This document shows positions 1 to 12,508 of a stretch of 64,000 nucleotides of DNA, piece after piece (the first letter of the stretch is position 1; every line of letters begins with the position of its first letter). The position numbers were made by a program, and so were the translations under genes. The stretch comes from Nymphaea colorata. Its lineage: Eukaryota > Streptophyta > Magnoliopsida > Nymphaeales > Nymphaeaceae. Location: the NCBI RefSeq assembly GCF_008831285.2, contig NC_045140.1:5125528-5189527 (forward strand). Reading direction: 5' to 3'. The notes beneath the pieces are model-generated. The model saw only the letters and a program-made list of their open reading frames with translations. It had not been told where the DNA came from and did no database searches.

Positions 1-1990
1 TGCTATGTGATGATTCTTCCATTCTACCACTCCATTTTGTTGAGGTATATAGGTACATATAAATTGTCTTTGAAATATCATGTTGCCTTGTGTATGTCAT
101 AAATATTCCAAATGTATATTCACCACGATTATCAGTTTGTAGACACTGAATCTTATATCTAAGTTCTTTTCTTACCATCTGGTGAAACTTCTTTCAAGTG
201 CTTCAAACATTTTTTTCATGAAATAGACTCAATTATATCAAAAAATCATCAATAAATGTGATAAAATGCTACTTGCCTCCAACTAATCGGTATGCACTTT
301 CTTGAATATATCTGAATGCACAAGCCCAAATGGTGCTTTAACTATATACTTTGATTCTTTGAATGACCTCCTGTGTGCTTTTCCATATTGACATCTTGGG
401 CATACATTATCTGTTTGCACCTCGAGTTTGGCAGGTCAATCAACTGCCCCTTATTAGACATCTCTCAGAGTTTGTTATATCCAACATGAGCGACTCTCTC
501 ATCCCAGATATCTAGAATGTCATTTTTTTTTGCTTTATCAATATATGTTGTTTTTGTTTACGAAACATAATTGATTGAACTTTTCTTTCTTCAAATATGG
601 GAGTACCTTGAACATCTAAGTCTCTATAAACTTTCACATTTTTTGGGTGGAACAATATATAGTGACCTAAAGTTGTAATTTGTAGTACAAACAACAAATT
701 CTTAGCCATTCCTGAAACATGATAAACATTTCGTAAAGTCTCGTTTTTACCAAGGTTACCTACAACCTTTGCTTCTCTAATGTGTGCCACTGGGAGCTAT
801 GTGGTTAGGAGTAACAATAATTTGATTACCTTCATATTCTTTCATACTTATAAACTTGCTCTCATCACCAATCATATGATTCAGCATCCAAAATCAAGTA
901 TCCAATCAGTTTAATAATTAAACTTTTTCTAATCCTCCTTTGTTGATTTTATCTGAACAGAATTACATCCTTCTTCCTCTTTAACCTCCATCGAGTACAG
1001 AAATGATTTTTTTTTTTATACAATCTTATCAACTCCCCCATGTTGTTTACTTGTCGTGACTACATTTCTTAATCTATTTTGTCTCTATAGTCACAAAAAA
1101 TAGCCTAATTTGTCACACCTAAAACACTTCTTCTTTGATACCCACTGTTGTGTGTTTTCTCGTTTTCTTTTCTATATTTTTCTTTTCGTCAAAGCTCTAA
1201 CGTTGGGGCTTAATGATCGGCTTGGTTGGCCAACATGATCTCTGACTTTTACTAAATAAAGCTTTATCATTATTTACTTTGAGTGAAAACTCAGTCATTT
1301 GCTTCGCCAATGTTTCTTAATCAATCAAAAGATTCTCTAACTCCAACAAAGTTTGTTGAACTGGTCAGCCCTAAACAACAGTTATAAAATTGCTAAATTC
1401 TGGATGAAATCAACGAACAAGAACTCTCTGCATACAGGTCTCACTAATCTTAGACTCAAGATCAATTTGACAAATCTTCCTACAGATACTTTTAACTTTC
1501 ATAACATACTCTACTATCAACACGTTTCCGTAAATTAATATAGCTAATTCACTTTCTAATAGTTATAGGTGGGCATCATTAGTTCGAGAAAATAGGGTTG
1601 CAAATGCATCTCATATTTTTTTAGGAGTCTTAGAACCATGTATATGCTTTAATAAATCCTTCTCAATTGATACCTTAATTGTAAATAGAGATTTCACTGC
1701 TTTGATCATCCATTTCTTCTTAGCTTGCTCGTCGACAGGAATATTTATGTCTGATCCTAGCACTATATCTCATAATTCATGTCCTATAAAATAAGACTCT
1801 ATACAAGGTTCCTAGTAGCCATAATTGCTATTGTTTGTTCTTCATCCTTGAAAGTGCAGATTTTTTCTCCACATGTGAGCAGGGGGAGTTTTTTAAAAAT
1901 GAAAAATCTACACTCTAGGAGTCAGTTTGGTGAGGGCCTTGGCTCTTTTATTGCTCTGTAGGATGAAATACTTATCCAGTTCACTCAATT
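1..1990 (-). mobile_element. Copia-type LTR retrotransposon remnant (gag to integrase start)
   Basis: Reading the minus strand, a 92-residue frame at 512-790 and the translation on its left resemble the Copia GAG-pre-integrase region, including a stretch like LREMSNKGQLIDLP and a cysteine/histidine-rich part leading into integrase. A CCHC-like zinc-knuckle stretch lies near 1080-1150, and gag-like sequence runs toward about 1990. The order gag, then pre-integrase, then integrase on the minus strand fits Ty1/copia. The element is clearly broken, with several breaks, and is cut off by the left edge of the window. No LTR was recognised. It looks old. The right limit is approximate. Confidence 0.72.
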
Positions 1991-1999
1991 GCTGATCGA

Positions 2000-3151
2000 A
2001 CAAATAATTGGTAGTTAAATGCTCTAAGGTAATTTTGTTATCAGTTTTAGTGATTAGGAAATGTGAGTGTGTCCTTTAACCAGATTCTTCTTAATTTTTT
2101 AGTTTGGCCTCCATATGTTTCAGATCAGTCTTTTAGATCTAAAATATATAAGGAACTGAGGACGGACAAATACAAGTTAGTTTTGCTCTAATGGAAGAAA
2201 GAAAAATGACATGATCTTCTAAAAGAGGATGCCTCTGTAGTTTGATGTCTCCAGAAAATTCTTTTCCAACTAGGTTAAAGGATCCGACATGATCTTCATG
2301 TGAAAAATGAAGGTGGGAATCCTAGACATATCTTTGATGTGTTTCACTGTCATAAAAAGTTGCCTTGTATCAGCTGATATAATATTGTAGCTGAAAAAAG
2401 TATATTTTTTCTATTTTTATGTTTTTTAATTTTTATTTTGAAAATAGTTTTTGACCTAATAGTCAAAAGATATCATTCAGCTTGATTGATACAGCTGATA
2501 AAACCCAGTTTTTGTCTTTTGGGAAGCTATAATTCACTTCTAAGACCAATATTTAAGACATAAATGCGCCTCTATTAATGATGCATTTATTAATTATCTT
2601 ACTGCAATGAATTTCTCCTTATCAAATCAATTATGCCTTCTGTTAGTAGCATAATTGGTATATTTAATTCTTGGTTAACCAATAATGCTAGACAATTTAA
2701 CATAGTAAAAGCTGAACTTATTCAAAGTGTAAGCACTATAAAGTATTTTTCCACCATTGTATTATTACAAAATACGATAGTTAGGATGAGGAAAAAACTT
2801 TTATTTGAAGCTATACAAGAAATCACTTCTCCAACCATTACAAATTCTTTATTCAGGTGAAAGGATTGCCAGGAAACTAGAAATTTTGAATCGCCAGAAA
2901 TGCCAGTTCAATTAATTGGCCTATTCAGTGATTCAGCTAAATCAGTCAAAGAACCAGCAAGAAGTATTATTATATTTGTTTTCTCCAAAGCAAAATACAC
3001 AGGCCCATTTTTTACAACATTTTTGTAGAAGAGTTCTCCAAAAATCTTTCAAAACTGGGATTTGAAGGCAAAACGCAGCTCAGTTTTTGGCCTGTTTGGG
3101 TAGCATCAAAGCTGGCTGCAAATTATCATAGGAACAGGAGTGCTCCTTCGG

Positions 3152-3234
<83 letters not shown>

Positions 3235-4080
3235 ACTTGAAGCAGAAGCTGATAAATAATTGTATTAGCTAGCATGGGCATCTGTTGTCAACGTTGGCTG
3301 GCATCCATTGTTTTCTAAAGAGTATGATGTGTGGGCTTATGAATTCCCCCCTCCTGTATCCAGGAGTTTAAAATGCATTTTATGTTAGAAAATAAGAAAT
3401 GTGTCATTATTATTATTGTTGTTGTTGTTTTTCTTTTATTTTAGACACGACCCATATGGAAGGTGCCAGTTGGGCTGATCTAAGTTGCCACATGAAACGT
3501 TAATTTCATTAACGTGGTGTTTCTGCTAACCAAACATTTTCTTTGGAATGCATAAGGTGTTCGGTTGGAACTCAAACTCGAACTCGACTTGTTTATGGAG
3601 CCAGTTGAGTGTTTAAATTTTAACAAGGCGAGTTTAGATCGTTTGAGCTCGAACAAGCTCGTTTTTACAACTTTTATCGGCTGATATACATTGTATTGGC
3701 TCCTAAACAATATAAGGCGGGGTCAATATGCGTTTACTCAATTTTTCAAAATTAATTTAAATAAGTTAGTTACTTTAAATTTAGAAATTGAAACATGAAG
3801 TAGTAGGGGCTTTTGCAAAGCGCTGCATATATATACCAATATGCTATATAGTGTTTGGCAACAGAAATAATAATACAAAGTTCCATGAAAAACACACAAC
3901 TTGAATTATGTCCTTGTGACTATGAACATCTTTTATAAGCCCATGACATAAGATACCCAGGCGCCTCCAAACTTTATATTGGGATTTCTCCTCCTTAGAT
4001 TTCAAGATTGTTCTCCAGACCTGTTTGAAAACTGAAACCGCTGAAAGCTCTGTCTTCCTGTCATGTGCCCAAAAAACTAT
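2000..4080. other. intergenic, no gene seen
   Basis: AT-rich sequence with only short random reading frames. It contains a compound (CT)n-(TA)n microsatellite near 3158-3234. A stretch at about 3560-3670 is rich in CTCGA/TCGAG words, like the hAT-type MITE at 15.8 kb, but its ends are not clear. Confidence 0.6.
3158..3234. repeat. (CT)n-(TA)n compound microsatellite
   Basis: About 48 bases of CT dinucleotides pass through a short TGTG joint into about 26 bases of TA dinucleotides. It is one of several CT/TA compound tracts in this window. Confidence 0.95.
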
Positions 4081-4089
4081 TGGGAGAAT

Positions 4090-4557
4090 TCACATTCCAG
4101 CACCTTTTGAGCCACTTGAGCTTAACATTGGCTCTACTCCAAATTTGGATCTCTTCATTGATGCTCTGCCAATGAACTCTGGTCCTACCAAAACTTCTCG
4201 CCACCATTTTCCAGACTTGGTTAAAGAACTCACAACCAACAAAAACATGATGGCCTCCTCAGCCTTGTGGCGCATGAAACAGATGTTGGCAAGTGGGATT
4301 CCATGCTCTTGGAGATGATTAGAGGTTAGCAATATGCTATGACTGGCTAAGAAAGGCCCTGGTAGTTCTTGCAGGAATATTTGGGCCTCAAATACTGAGT
4401 CTCCATCCCTTAGATTCTCCTTCTTCCGGATCGCATGCCATAAATACGTAGGCTTCAAGCTTTTAAGATTCTGACTTTTGCTCACAAGTTGATCCCTATG
4501 AGCAATAAGATGAATGGATTGGAGCACCCATAAAGCTGGCCGAGCACAGATGGCCAC
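4090..4557 (-). mobile_element. LINE fragment: zf-RVT (reverse-transcriptase zinc-binding) region
   Basis: The minus-strand frame of 155 residues contains LTSNHLQEHGIPLANICFM followed by RHKAEEA and a later KSGKWW. This resembles the zinc-binding region at the C-terminus of plant LINE (L1-type) reverse transcriptases, where a 'L..(L/R)G....(C)..C...EE(S/T).(H)L...C' pattern ends in a VW-type motif. Several expected Cys/His positions are replaced (CFMR for CxxC, and no clear HLxxxC), so the domain is decayed. No RT core (YADD), endonuclease or poly-A tail was recognised, so the fragment is 5'-truncated or broken. The call rests on recalled motif resemblance only. Confidence 0.55.
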
Positions 4558-4599
4558 TATTTGGAATTTTGGAGCCGAACTTTAGCTTCACCTACTGTT

Positions 4600-6380
4600 A
4601 GGCCTTGCTGGCTCACCACAGCACCATACTCATCTCCGCCAACCTGCGCCAACCTGCTAAAGAAGTACTGCTTGATGCCACCAGTTCGCCTAGAAAAGTG
4701 CATTAGGCGAAACTGGTTACATACGCCACCTTCATGTATGTATTTTCATGCACCATTTTGTGATAAAAAAAGCCTATGATTAATACAAAAAGAAATTTTT
4801 TGTAGGGATTAAAAACTGCAGAAAAAAAATTTGGAGAATCGAAAAATGTAAAATTTGTCAATCCATATATGCATATCATGCATATCGTTATGATCAATAT
4901 ATTCCATTTAAGCACCTGTTTTCATTTTTTTGTCCTGGTGTTATCTCATAATATTTTATTATCTCATAACATTATCTTATACTTATTGTTATCTCATACA
5001 TCCGTCCATTCATGATCTCATTATGTCATAAATCTTTTGTTATCTCGTAAACATTATTTCATATATATTTGTTATCTCACGTACATACACATATAATGTT
5101 TGGGCATGAAAGTAAATATACATGTTGGTTAGTATGATCCGTCCGTCCTCAATGTATGCTCATTCCGTACGCCGAGGTGGTGCACGTATCTCAGTCTCCC
5201 ACTTCCAATCTTATATTGGACTATGATAATCAATCTTTCCCCACCCCCATCCAAGACTGCTCCAATCATAAGATCCTTTCCACTGCTTCTTAATAGTCCA
5301 TAGAATCTTTCCATGCTTAAGGATCTAGCATTAAGCCATTACATCAACAACGGGTTTATATACCTCCTTCAATCTTCGGTCGACAAAGTAACCTCCAGGC
5401 TATCTGGTGAACCTTCCGACTATTGCTTGTGTCCGTCCATAGGAAGTCGGCCATGCTCCTTTCCATGTTCTTGAGAACGAAATCCATTCAATTTGCCAAC
5501 GCTTCGTCTCAACTGGTTCAAGCCCATTTTTGAGAAGTTGGTGGTAGTCTAGAAGAAAAAATGCAAGAGGAAAATCAAATTTTGAAGACACCTTAAGAAA
5601 AGATCTTGTGAAAACCAAAGTTTTGTAAAAACTTAGTTTACTAACCCAGTTTTTAAAAATTGGTTTCCGTTTCGATGACAATTAAGAAACTTAGATTTAT
5701 GTAAAAGTTAATTTTGCTTAAAAAAATCAAAGGGGGCATTTGATTATTCAGGATTTGAAATTCGTGGATATGAGGTAAGTGACATGGCTTGCTTTTGCTG
5801 ATACGCCGAAAACTTCATGGCAAAATTTATGGTTTATCAAACTTAAGATCCACACAGATCGTTATTTTACTTCTTTACATCCAGAAATTGTTGAATTTGA
5901 GATTGGAGGGAGGAGGGTGATCTTAAATTAACGATTCTGGAACTCAAATCCCATGTTATCAATCTGATGTTAACAAGATGTTAACATGTTTTTTAATGTC
6001 ATCCAAGCATTTTAAAGGTAAATCTCCAAAACATGGTTTAGGTTGTCATCCAAACGCTTCCGACTGCAATGCACAATCCACACTGTCAAGGGTTAAGTTT
6101 ACTGAAAGGGATGAACCCACTTCACTGCGGTGCAGACTGAGAGAGCTCGCTCACAGTCACTGATCTCAAACACGATTCACAGTTGGTAAGAGAAACGGGA
6201 CAACAAGAAAGTAGCACTATCTCAGATAAAATTCACCGTTTGGTAATAAAAAACGGCAGAAAAAAAAAAAACAACAACAAACAAAGGGAAGAAAATGGTG
6301 AGACGGTGCATCTTCCACCTCTCACCTTATCATCCATTTGTTTCTTGTGGCTTATAGGCTGTGGGCACTCGATTGAGGAT
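4600..6380. other. intergenic / upstream region of the EF-Tu gene
   Basis: No gene recognised. The stretch 4920-5090 repeats words like TTATCTCATA several times (a short degenerate repeat). From about 5740 there is a MITE-like text (GGGGGCATTTGATTATTC) whose partner end I could not place. The last 150 bases before the EF-Tu start become C/T-rich. Confidence 0.5.
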
Positions 6381-6392
6381 AAACCCCTTTAC

Positions 6393-6516
6393 ACCACTCT
6401 CCCTTCTCTCTCTGTGTCTCCCTTCCTCCCTGCTCTCTCTCTCCCACTCTTCCCTGAGACACCACCACCATCGCCGCCGCCGTCTTGGGCATTATCAGTG
6501 AGAAGAGTCTGCCTCA
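6393..6516 (+). promoter_or_regulatory. C/T-rich 5' leader of the EF-Tu gene
   Basis: A run of CTCTC and CCTCC words directly upstream of the start codon, as is common in 5' untranslated regions of highly expressed plant genes. A weak TATA-like CTTATAGG lies near 6351. The transcription start is not determined. Confidence 0.4.
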
Positions 6517-7962
6517 ATGGCTATCTCAGCAACGTCGGCTTTAGCCACCATCCCCACCTCTTCCTCCTCTTCCACCAAGCCCTCCTCCCCACCTTCCCTG
6601 AACACCCTTCTCCTTAAGCCGAAATCCTTCCTCTCCTCCTCATCCTCCTCTTTCTCTAACCCCATCTCCCTCAAGGCCTTCTCTTCTCCGGCCGTCAACC
6701 GCCGGAGCAGGCGGTCTGCCCTCGTCGTCCGCGCTGCCCGCGGCAAGTTCGAGCGGAAGAAGCCTCACGTCAACATCGGCACCATCGGCCATGTCGACCA
6801 CGGTAAGACCACCCTCACCGCCGCCCTCACCATGGCGCTGGCGTCTCTGGGAGGCAGCGCCCCCAAGAAATATGACGAAATCGACGCAGCGCCGGAGGAG
6901 CGGGCTCGTGGTATCACCATTAACACCGCTACCGTCGAATACGAGACGGAGACTCGCCATTACGCCCACGTGGATTGTCCCGGCCACGCTGATTATGTGA
7001 AGAACATGATTACCGGAGCGGCGCAAATGGATGGCGCCATCCTCGTCGTCTCCGGCGCTGACGGCCCCATGCCGCAGACGAAGGAGCACATCCTCCTGGC
7101 CAAGCAGGTCGGCGTCCCCAACATGGTCGTCTTCCTCAATAAGCAGGACCAGGTCGACGACGAGGAGCTACTACAGTTGGTGGAGCTCGAGGTCAGGGAG
7201 CTTCTCTCCTCCTACGAGTTCCCTGGAGATGACGTCCCCATTGTCTCTGGCTCCGCGCTGCTTGCTCTCGAGGCATTAATGGAAAACCCAAAAATCAAAA
7301 GAGGGGAGAACAATTGGGTGGACAAGATTTACGAGCTGATGGACGCCGTCGACAGTTACATTCCAATTCCGCAGAGGCAGACCGACCTTCCGTTCCTTCT
7401 TGCGATCGAAGACGTGTTTTCGATCACCGGACGTGGAACGGTGGCCACCGGAAGGGTGGAGAGAGGGACGATTAAGGTAGGAGACACAGTTGATTTAGTG
7501 GGATTGAGGGAGACGAGGTCGACTACTGTTACTGGAGTGGAAATGTTCCAGAAGATCCTCGATGAGGCTCTTGCTGGTGATAACGTGGGATTGCTTCTCA
7601 GAGGTATTCAGAAGGCTGATATCCAGAGAGGCATGGTTTTGGCAAAGCCGGGAACCATTACGCCACATACCAAGTTCGTGGCCATCGTGTACGTCTTGAA
7701 GAAGGAGGAAGGAGGGAGGCACTCGCCTTTCTTCGCCGGCTACCGGCCGCAGTTCTACATGAGAACTACCGATGTCACCGGGAAGGTGGTCTCAATCATG
7801 AACGATAAGGACGAGGAATCAAAGATGGTAATGCCCGGAGATCGGGTGAAGATGGTGGTCGAGTTGATTATGCCGGTTGCTTGTGAGCAGGGAATGAGGT
7901 TTGCTATCAGGGAAGGAGGGAAGACCGTTGGTGCTGGAGTTATACAGTCAATCGTCGAGTGA
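6517..7962 (+). CDS. TUFA: elongation factor Tu, chloroplastic (nuclear-encoded)
   Basis: A GTP-binding translation factor that delivers aminoacyl-tRNA to plastid ribosomes. The single exon gives 481 residues. Residues 1 to about 73 are Ser/Ala/Pro-rich with basic residues and almost no acidic ones, ending near [10 protein letters not shown], as in a chloroplast transit peptide. The mature part starts at [17 protein letters not shown]. All G-box motifs are present: GHVDHGKT (91-98), RGITI (131-135), DCPGH (153-157), NKQD (208-211) and SGSAL (244-248). Domains 2 and 3 follow, with [13 protein letters not shown] and a normal C-terminus. Length matches plant plastid EF-Tu (about 475-485 residues), and the gene is typically intronless. 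The ATG follows a long C/T-rich leader (about 6395-6510). GC content is high in the first 750 bases and falls after about 7270. Mitochondrial EF-Tu is less likely, because the leader and the [22 protein letters not shown] segment are of plastid type. Confidence 0.97.
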   Translation: MAISATSALATIPTSSSSSTKPSSPPSLNTLLLKPKSFLSSSSSSFSNPISLKAFSSPAVNRRSRRSALVVRAARGKFERKKPHVNIGTIGHVDHGKTTLTAALTMALASLGGSAPKKYDEIDAAPEERARGITINTATVEYETETRHYAHVDCPGHADYVKNMITGAAQMDGAILVVSGADGPMPQTKEHILLAKQVGVPNMVVFLNKQDQVDDEELLQLVELEVRELLSSYEFPGDDVPIVSGSALLALEALMENPKIKRGENNWVDKIYELMDAVDSYIPIPQRQTDLPFLLAIEDVFSITGRGTVATGRVERGTIKVGDTVDLVGLRETRSTTVTGVEMFQKILDEALAGDNVGLLLRGIQKADIQRGMVLAKPGTITPHTKFVAIVYVLKKEEGGRHSPFFAGYRPQFYMRTTDVTGKVVSIMNDKDEESKMVMPGDRVKMVVELIMPVACEQGMRFAIREGGKTVGAGVIQSIVE

Positions 7963-7965
7963 TGA

Positions 7966-10900
7966 GTGTGCAAGCGAGATTTTTATTTGGTATACCTCCG
8001 TCTCCGTCTCTTTCTTCTTCACGGCTATGTCACGACACCATATGAAAAGCGCGGGAGCCAGTCTCATGTATTTCTTTTTTGTTTTCTGAACTGTTTTAGT
8101 TGGAGAAGTTTGTAGGTTGGATTACTGGTTAAATTGATAAAGCTATTTGACTATGTAGATTCTTCAGTATGTTTATTGGCGTTCTCTTTTATTCGTAAGG
8201 TTATTTTCTTGTTATCAATTCTTTTGGTTAAGGACGGTTCCAGCTAAATGACTAAGAGAAGAATGTTTTATTGGTAGTTAGTCTACGAAATGGTCCCTAG
8301 TCTTGCTCATACTCTACGAATCAAATAATAGAGACCGAAAAATGACCATTCTGAGCACTAATTTTTTGTCCTTCACGAAAGAAATTGTTATTTATGAAAT
8401 TGTTTGGATTGTAGTAACATCAAGAAGTGGATTTTTTTTTTGGTCGTCCAATAAAGCTAACAAGCTTCATTGGTAGAACTGTAGTTTCATTTTTTTCATG
8501 CTAACCCTGAATGTGAAGGACAGGGACGAAGAAAATGCTGAAGTGATGGCACATTGAGATTTTGATCTTATGAATACTGAAGGGTGGTGCACGTCGATAT
8601 CATCCAATGTTTTTCTGCATATCTTTTAGGATAAGCATGAGCTTGTTGGCTACAGTTTGAAATGTATTAAAAAGTATAAAACATTTTGAAGGTGCCTTAA
8701 ACAATTATGCATACAATCGTGCTTGTTGGTGAGAGTACCATTTTTTACTGGAGGCTTGGAATGAGTACAAGAGGATTAGTTGTTTAGGAAGAGATTGAAT
8801 ATCTCACTGTGATATGACTGCTCGCAAATCATAGTTGACTGATATGTTTCAATCACAGGCAGATGAGGGTGTGGTAGATGACTAGAAGTGACCTGAGAAT
8901 GTTGATAATGGGATCCGATTGGATTGATAGAATGTCTGGTCAGTTCATTCTCAGGAGAGAACTTCATAGTTTCTATTGTTTTAAATGGATTCGCTATGTC
9001 ACAGCTGTAACATTATTTTGTTGTCACCTTCGTTATGTGATATCACCATGATCAGGTCTTCTTGCAGTTCATAAATTGATAAACTGTTATTTTTCATCTA
9101 ACTTTTTTATGGCCATTTATGAAATGTGGATTGGAACTGATCAAGATTCTGGAGCTCATAATTATGAAAGAACTTGCCATTGCAAATTCTGGAAAAATGG
9201 CTGGATGATTATATCTAGTCACTGTCATTATCATGACGGTATCATCTTGATTGGGTGCTGTTGCATTCAAGGGATTGCAAGGTGTTGATTTATTTATGTC
9301 AAAATTAATGGCAGTAAGTTGGTGATCAGCATTGACAAACGAAAGCAACTTTAAATGTCCCTTAAGTGCTTATTATATATTGAATGTCAAGGAAAAGCAT
9401 CTGCTGTGGATAAGGCATAGTGACTGACAGGAAGCATGAAATAGCTAACTTTGTTTTACCTTTTCTGCATTTGAGATGCACAATTGTTCAATAGTGGGGA
9501 ATATAGAAAGTTTCAGGTTACAGGAATGCAAGTTCTTAGTCATAATATGCTGTTACGATTCTCATGAAAACCTTGTCTATTCTGTAATTTATGATATTTA
9601 TCGCTTGTTTACTTACCTTGTATTCTAACAAATTCAGAAATTTGGCGCTGCATGTAGCTAGGGTAGACATGTTGCAGGATGTTACAAATGCAATTGCAGC
9701 CTTTGAAGAGCTAAACAGTTTGTGAAAACTTTACTCGACTGCCAAAGAGGTCTCACTTGGATTTCCATATAACCTTTTGGTTTTGATCCGAGTTCACAGA
9801 ACAGATCACGCCAATCCAGGGTTACCACTTACCAGTCGTATGACGCTCGAGAACCAAAACTAAGCTCTCATAAAATCACCAGTTTGCATGTTCAATCTGT
9901 CTCTTTTTCCTTGTTCTTTGATGGAAATGTCTCCTATATCGTCTTTCTTGGTTCTTTTACTTGGTACTTTGCCCTTGTTTCTCAACGGTGAGATTCACTG
10001 GTTTCACATATCATGTGAATTGTATTGAGTGCAAGCGATTTCCTGACTCAATAATAAACCCCTTCGTCTAACTTTTACTTGATCTGCACTCCTGACAAAT
10101 GTAAATTTCAGGAGATTGTGGCTGTCCATCTGAAAGGCTGTGTGCTTATCCAGCACTAGCACCATTGTCCTTCTCATTGTTTATACCTTTTTGGCTTCAT
10201 GATTTGTAGGCATGCTGGAAAACTTCGTATCCAAGCACCCCTGACACGTGTTGGATCTCTTTTCTAGGCCCTACATCTGTGTTTTGCTGTTCTGTCGACC
10301 AGTGATTCAGCTTGAGGTGGAGAAATCAGCAGGGTAGCTTCAACTTCTCTATGTCAGTGCAACCTAGAAGAGAATAAGTTGTTCATCTAATATGGATCTG
10401 AATGGTGCCATGTTCTTTGTAATCTTTCATGAATAGTATAGTCATGTTACACTTTGTTATTCTAAGGTTTACATGCGGTCACGGTAGATTTTGTGGTGAT
10501 TGGATACAATTCCTGTCAAGCTTGATCTTATATCTGTTCGTGTTGATCATCTTTCTGTTAACATCACATTGGTTCAGTAATTGCTACCACCTCATTCAAG
10601 AAACGAATAATGGTATCTCTTGGCTAGGATGATATTCCCTCTTTACCTTATGAATTGATTGCTAAAGCCTTGCTGCAGTTCCTTATTTTGTTTTTTTTAC
10701 TGAAGTTCTTTCTCATTGACCTCGATTCTTAACCCATATATTTATTCTCTCCTGTGCCGGCCTGGCGCTACACTCTGCAGATGTGCAGTCAAAATTCGGC
10801 ATTTTTTTTGGGTACCTTTATCACTCTTTAGTTGATGTGCTGGTTTTGTTTCCTTTTCCCCTTTACCGTCTCGAAGTTCCCATTTTTTGATAGAATTGCT

Positions 10901-12500
10901 CTTCAATTCTTCCCAATTGCCCAAATCTATACCCTGCTTCAGGTTGTGAAGTTATTATCCTGTGTCTATGCACTTTGGGCATTCACAAGGTTGTTTATTT
11001 GAATGTTTATTTAGTATCTGCCACAGAATTGCAGGGCTAGCTTTGATGTGGGTGATCGTAGCTCAACTGATGCCTCTTAGAAATCTGCTTTCAAGTCTCA
11101 ATGGACCTAAGGGACATAGTGTAGCTGGTCAGGGTAGTGCATATGAAGAGGTCAGGGTAGCGCGCATGAAGAAGCATTTATATAGTTTGATTCCCATGGA
11201 TTTTGTTCCTGCATCTTAACTGGTAAAGTGGGGTACTGGTCCTTAAGTTTAAGGGTGTTCTGTTGCTATTTTGATTCAGCTCGAGTCCTTGGAGGCAAAG
11301 GGAATGGGGTAGGAGGGTTTTCGGGCGTCTTTTTTAGACGGTAGATTGGTAACTTTTCTCTGATCTGCTTTGAAAAAGAGCTGGTAAATGAGCCAGGAAA
11401 CGAAGTTGATTTTATTGAATCTCATTCCTATAACAGGAAAACCTGTCCATGAATGATTCCCAACACATCAAGCACCAGCTGAGCTCCAGCAGCCGTATCT
11501 GCTGATCTTAAATAACCCTAGTTATTGCCTAGCTTATCCAAATATGGAAAAAAGGTTGTACCGAAATCTCTGGAGAAAGCTTTTCTTTCATGATATAGAT
11601 ACACACCTCTTATATATATTTATATATTATATACGGAACATTGTTCATGGTGGTTTCGTTGGTACCCTTCATAGATGAAGCCATAGTTTTACAATGTCGA
11701 CAAGTAAGAAAGGTTATAGTCATCGAGTGATTGTCTCTGCAAAACTTTTTTTATTTTTTTGTTGGCATAAAATTATCGCAGGCAGAAGAATACAAATTGA
11801 GAACAAGAGTTGACTCTTTGATCTGTTTTGTTGGCACTGCTTGAACTCGACGCAAATATGAAACCATGCATAAGAATGTGCGAGAAATTGGATTAGATTT
11901 AACAGGGAAGCAAACGCTATGCTGACTAAGAAAAAAAAAAGATTATAATAAGGTGGGAGGCATAAGTTTTTAAGAATTTTTACTAGGGGGCCAATTGTAT
12001 TTTCCAAAATTTCTTTAGGAACCAAACTAAAATTAAAAAAAAAATTAATATGTAAGCATTTATTTGTCAAAACCTTAAGGAGGGCATGGCTTCTGCCCTG
12101 TAAGGAACCACATTGTTAATATTCCTCCTGTTGCCAAACGCCCTGTTCAAGTATCAAGCCCGTACACTTTTCACTGCTCTGTTCATAAGAGGGGCAAGCT
12201 TCTCCATGAAAATTGGCAGCTCAATTTTACTTCCGATCAATTGCAAATTGTCCTGAACTTCTAGCTCCTGCTTAGTTCCCTCCTTGAAAGGACTATCATG
12301 ATCATTTATTTGATTATAGACAAACATGAAACTGCCTCAACCTTACATAAGACGGCGGTGAAGGGAATGAACATAGTGATGAGCGGGGTTTCCACCACCC
12401 AGCAGAAGGCCAAAGCCCTCACCCAACTCCTCATCCCATAGGGTACATGGCAACAAAAAATACAGCAAAGGCACCATTAAATAATGACTATGAGTACACG
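7966..12500. other. EF-Tu 3' region and intergenic DNA, no gene seen
   Basis: A possible polyadenylation signal AATAAA lies at 8450. Between 8500 and 11300 the base composition is less AT-rich than in other spacers and could belong to non-coding transcripts, but no reading frame resembles a known protein. The 85-residue frame at 10962-11219 is not recognised. 11300-12500 is ordinary AT-rich spacer. Confidence 0.5.
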
Positions 12501-12508
12501 GCATGGAA

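Noticed and set aside
4025-4318. 97-residue plus-strand frame
   Set aside because: It lies opposite the LINE-like frame and resembles nothing I know.
6495-7973. Frames of 72-149 residues opposite or overlapping EF-Tu
   Set aside because: Shadows of a GC-rich coding sequence; the plus-strand EF-Tu explains the region fully.
10962-11219. 85-residue frame downstream of EF-Tu
   Set aside because: No similarity recognised and no supporting exon structure; treated as noncoding.
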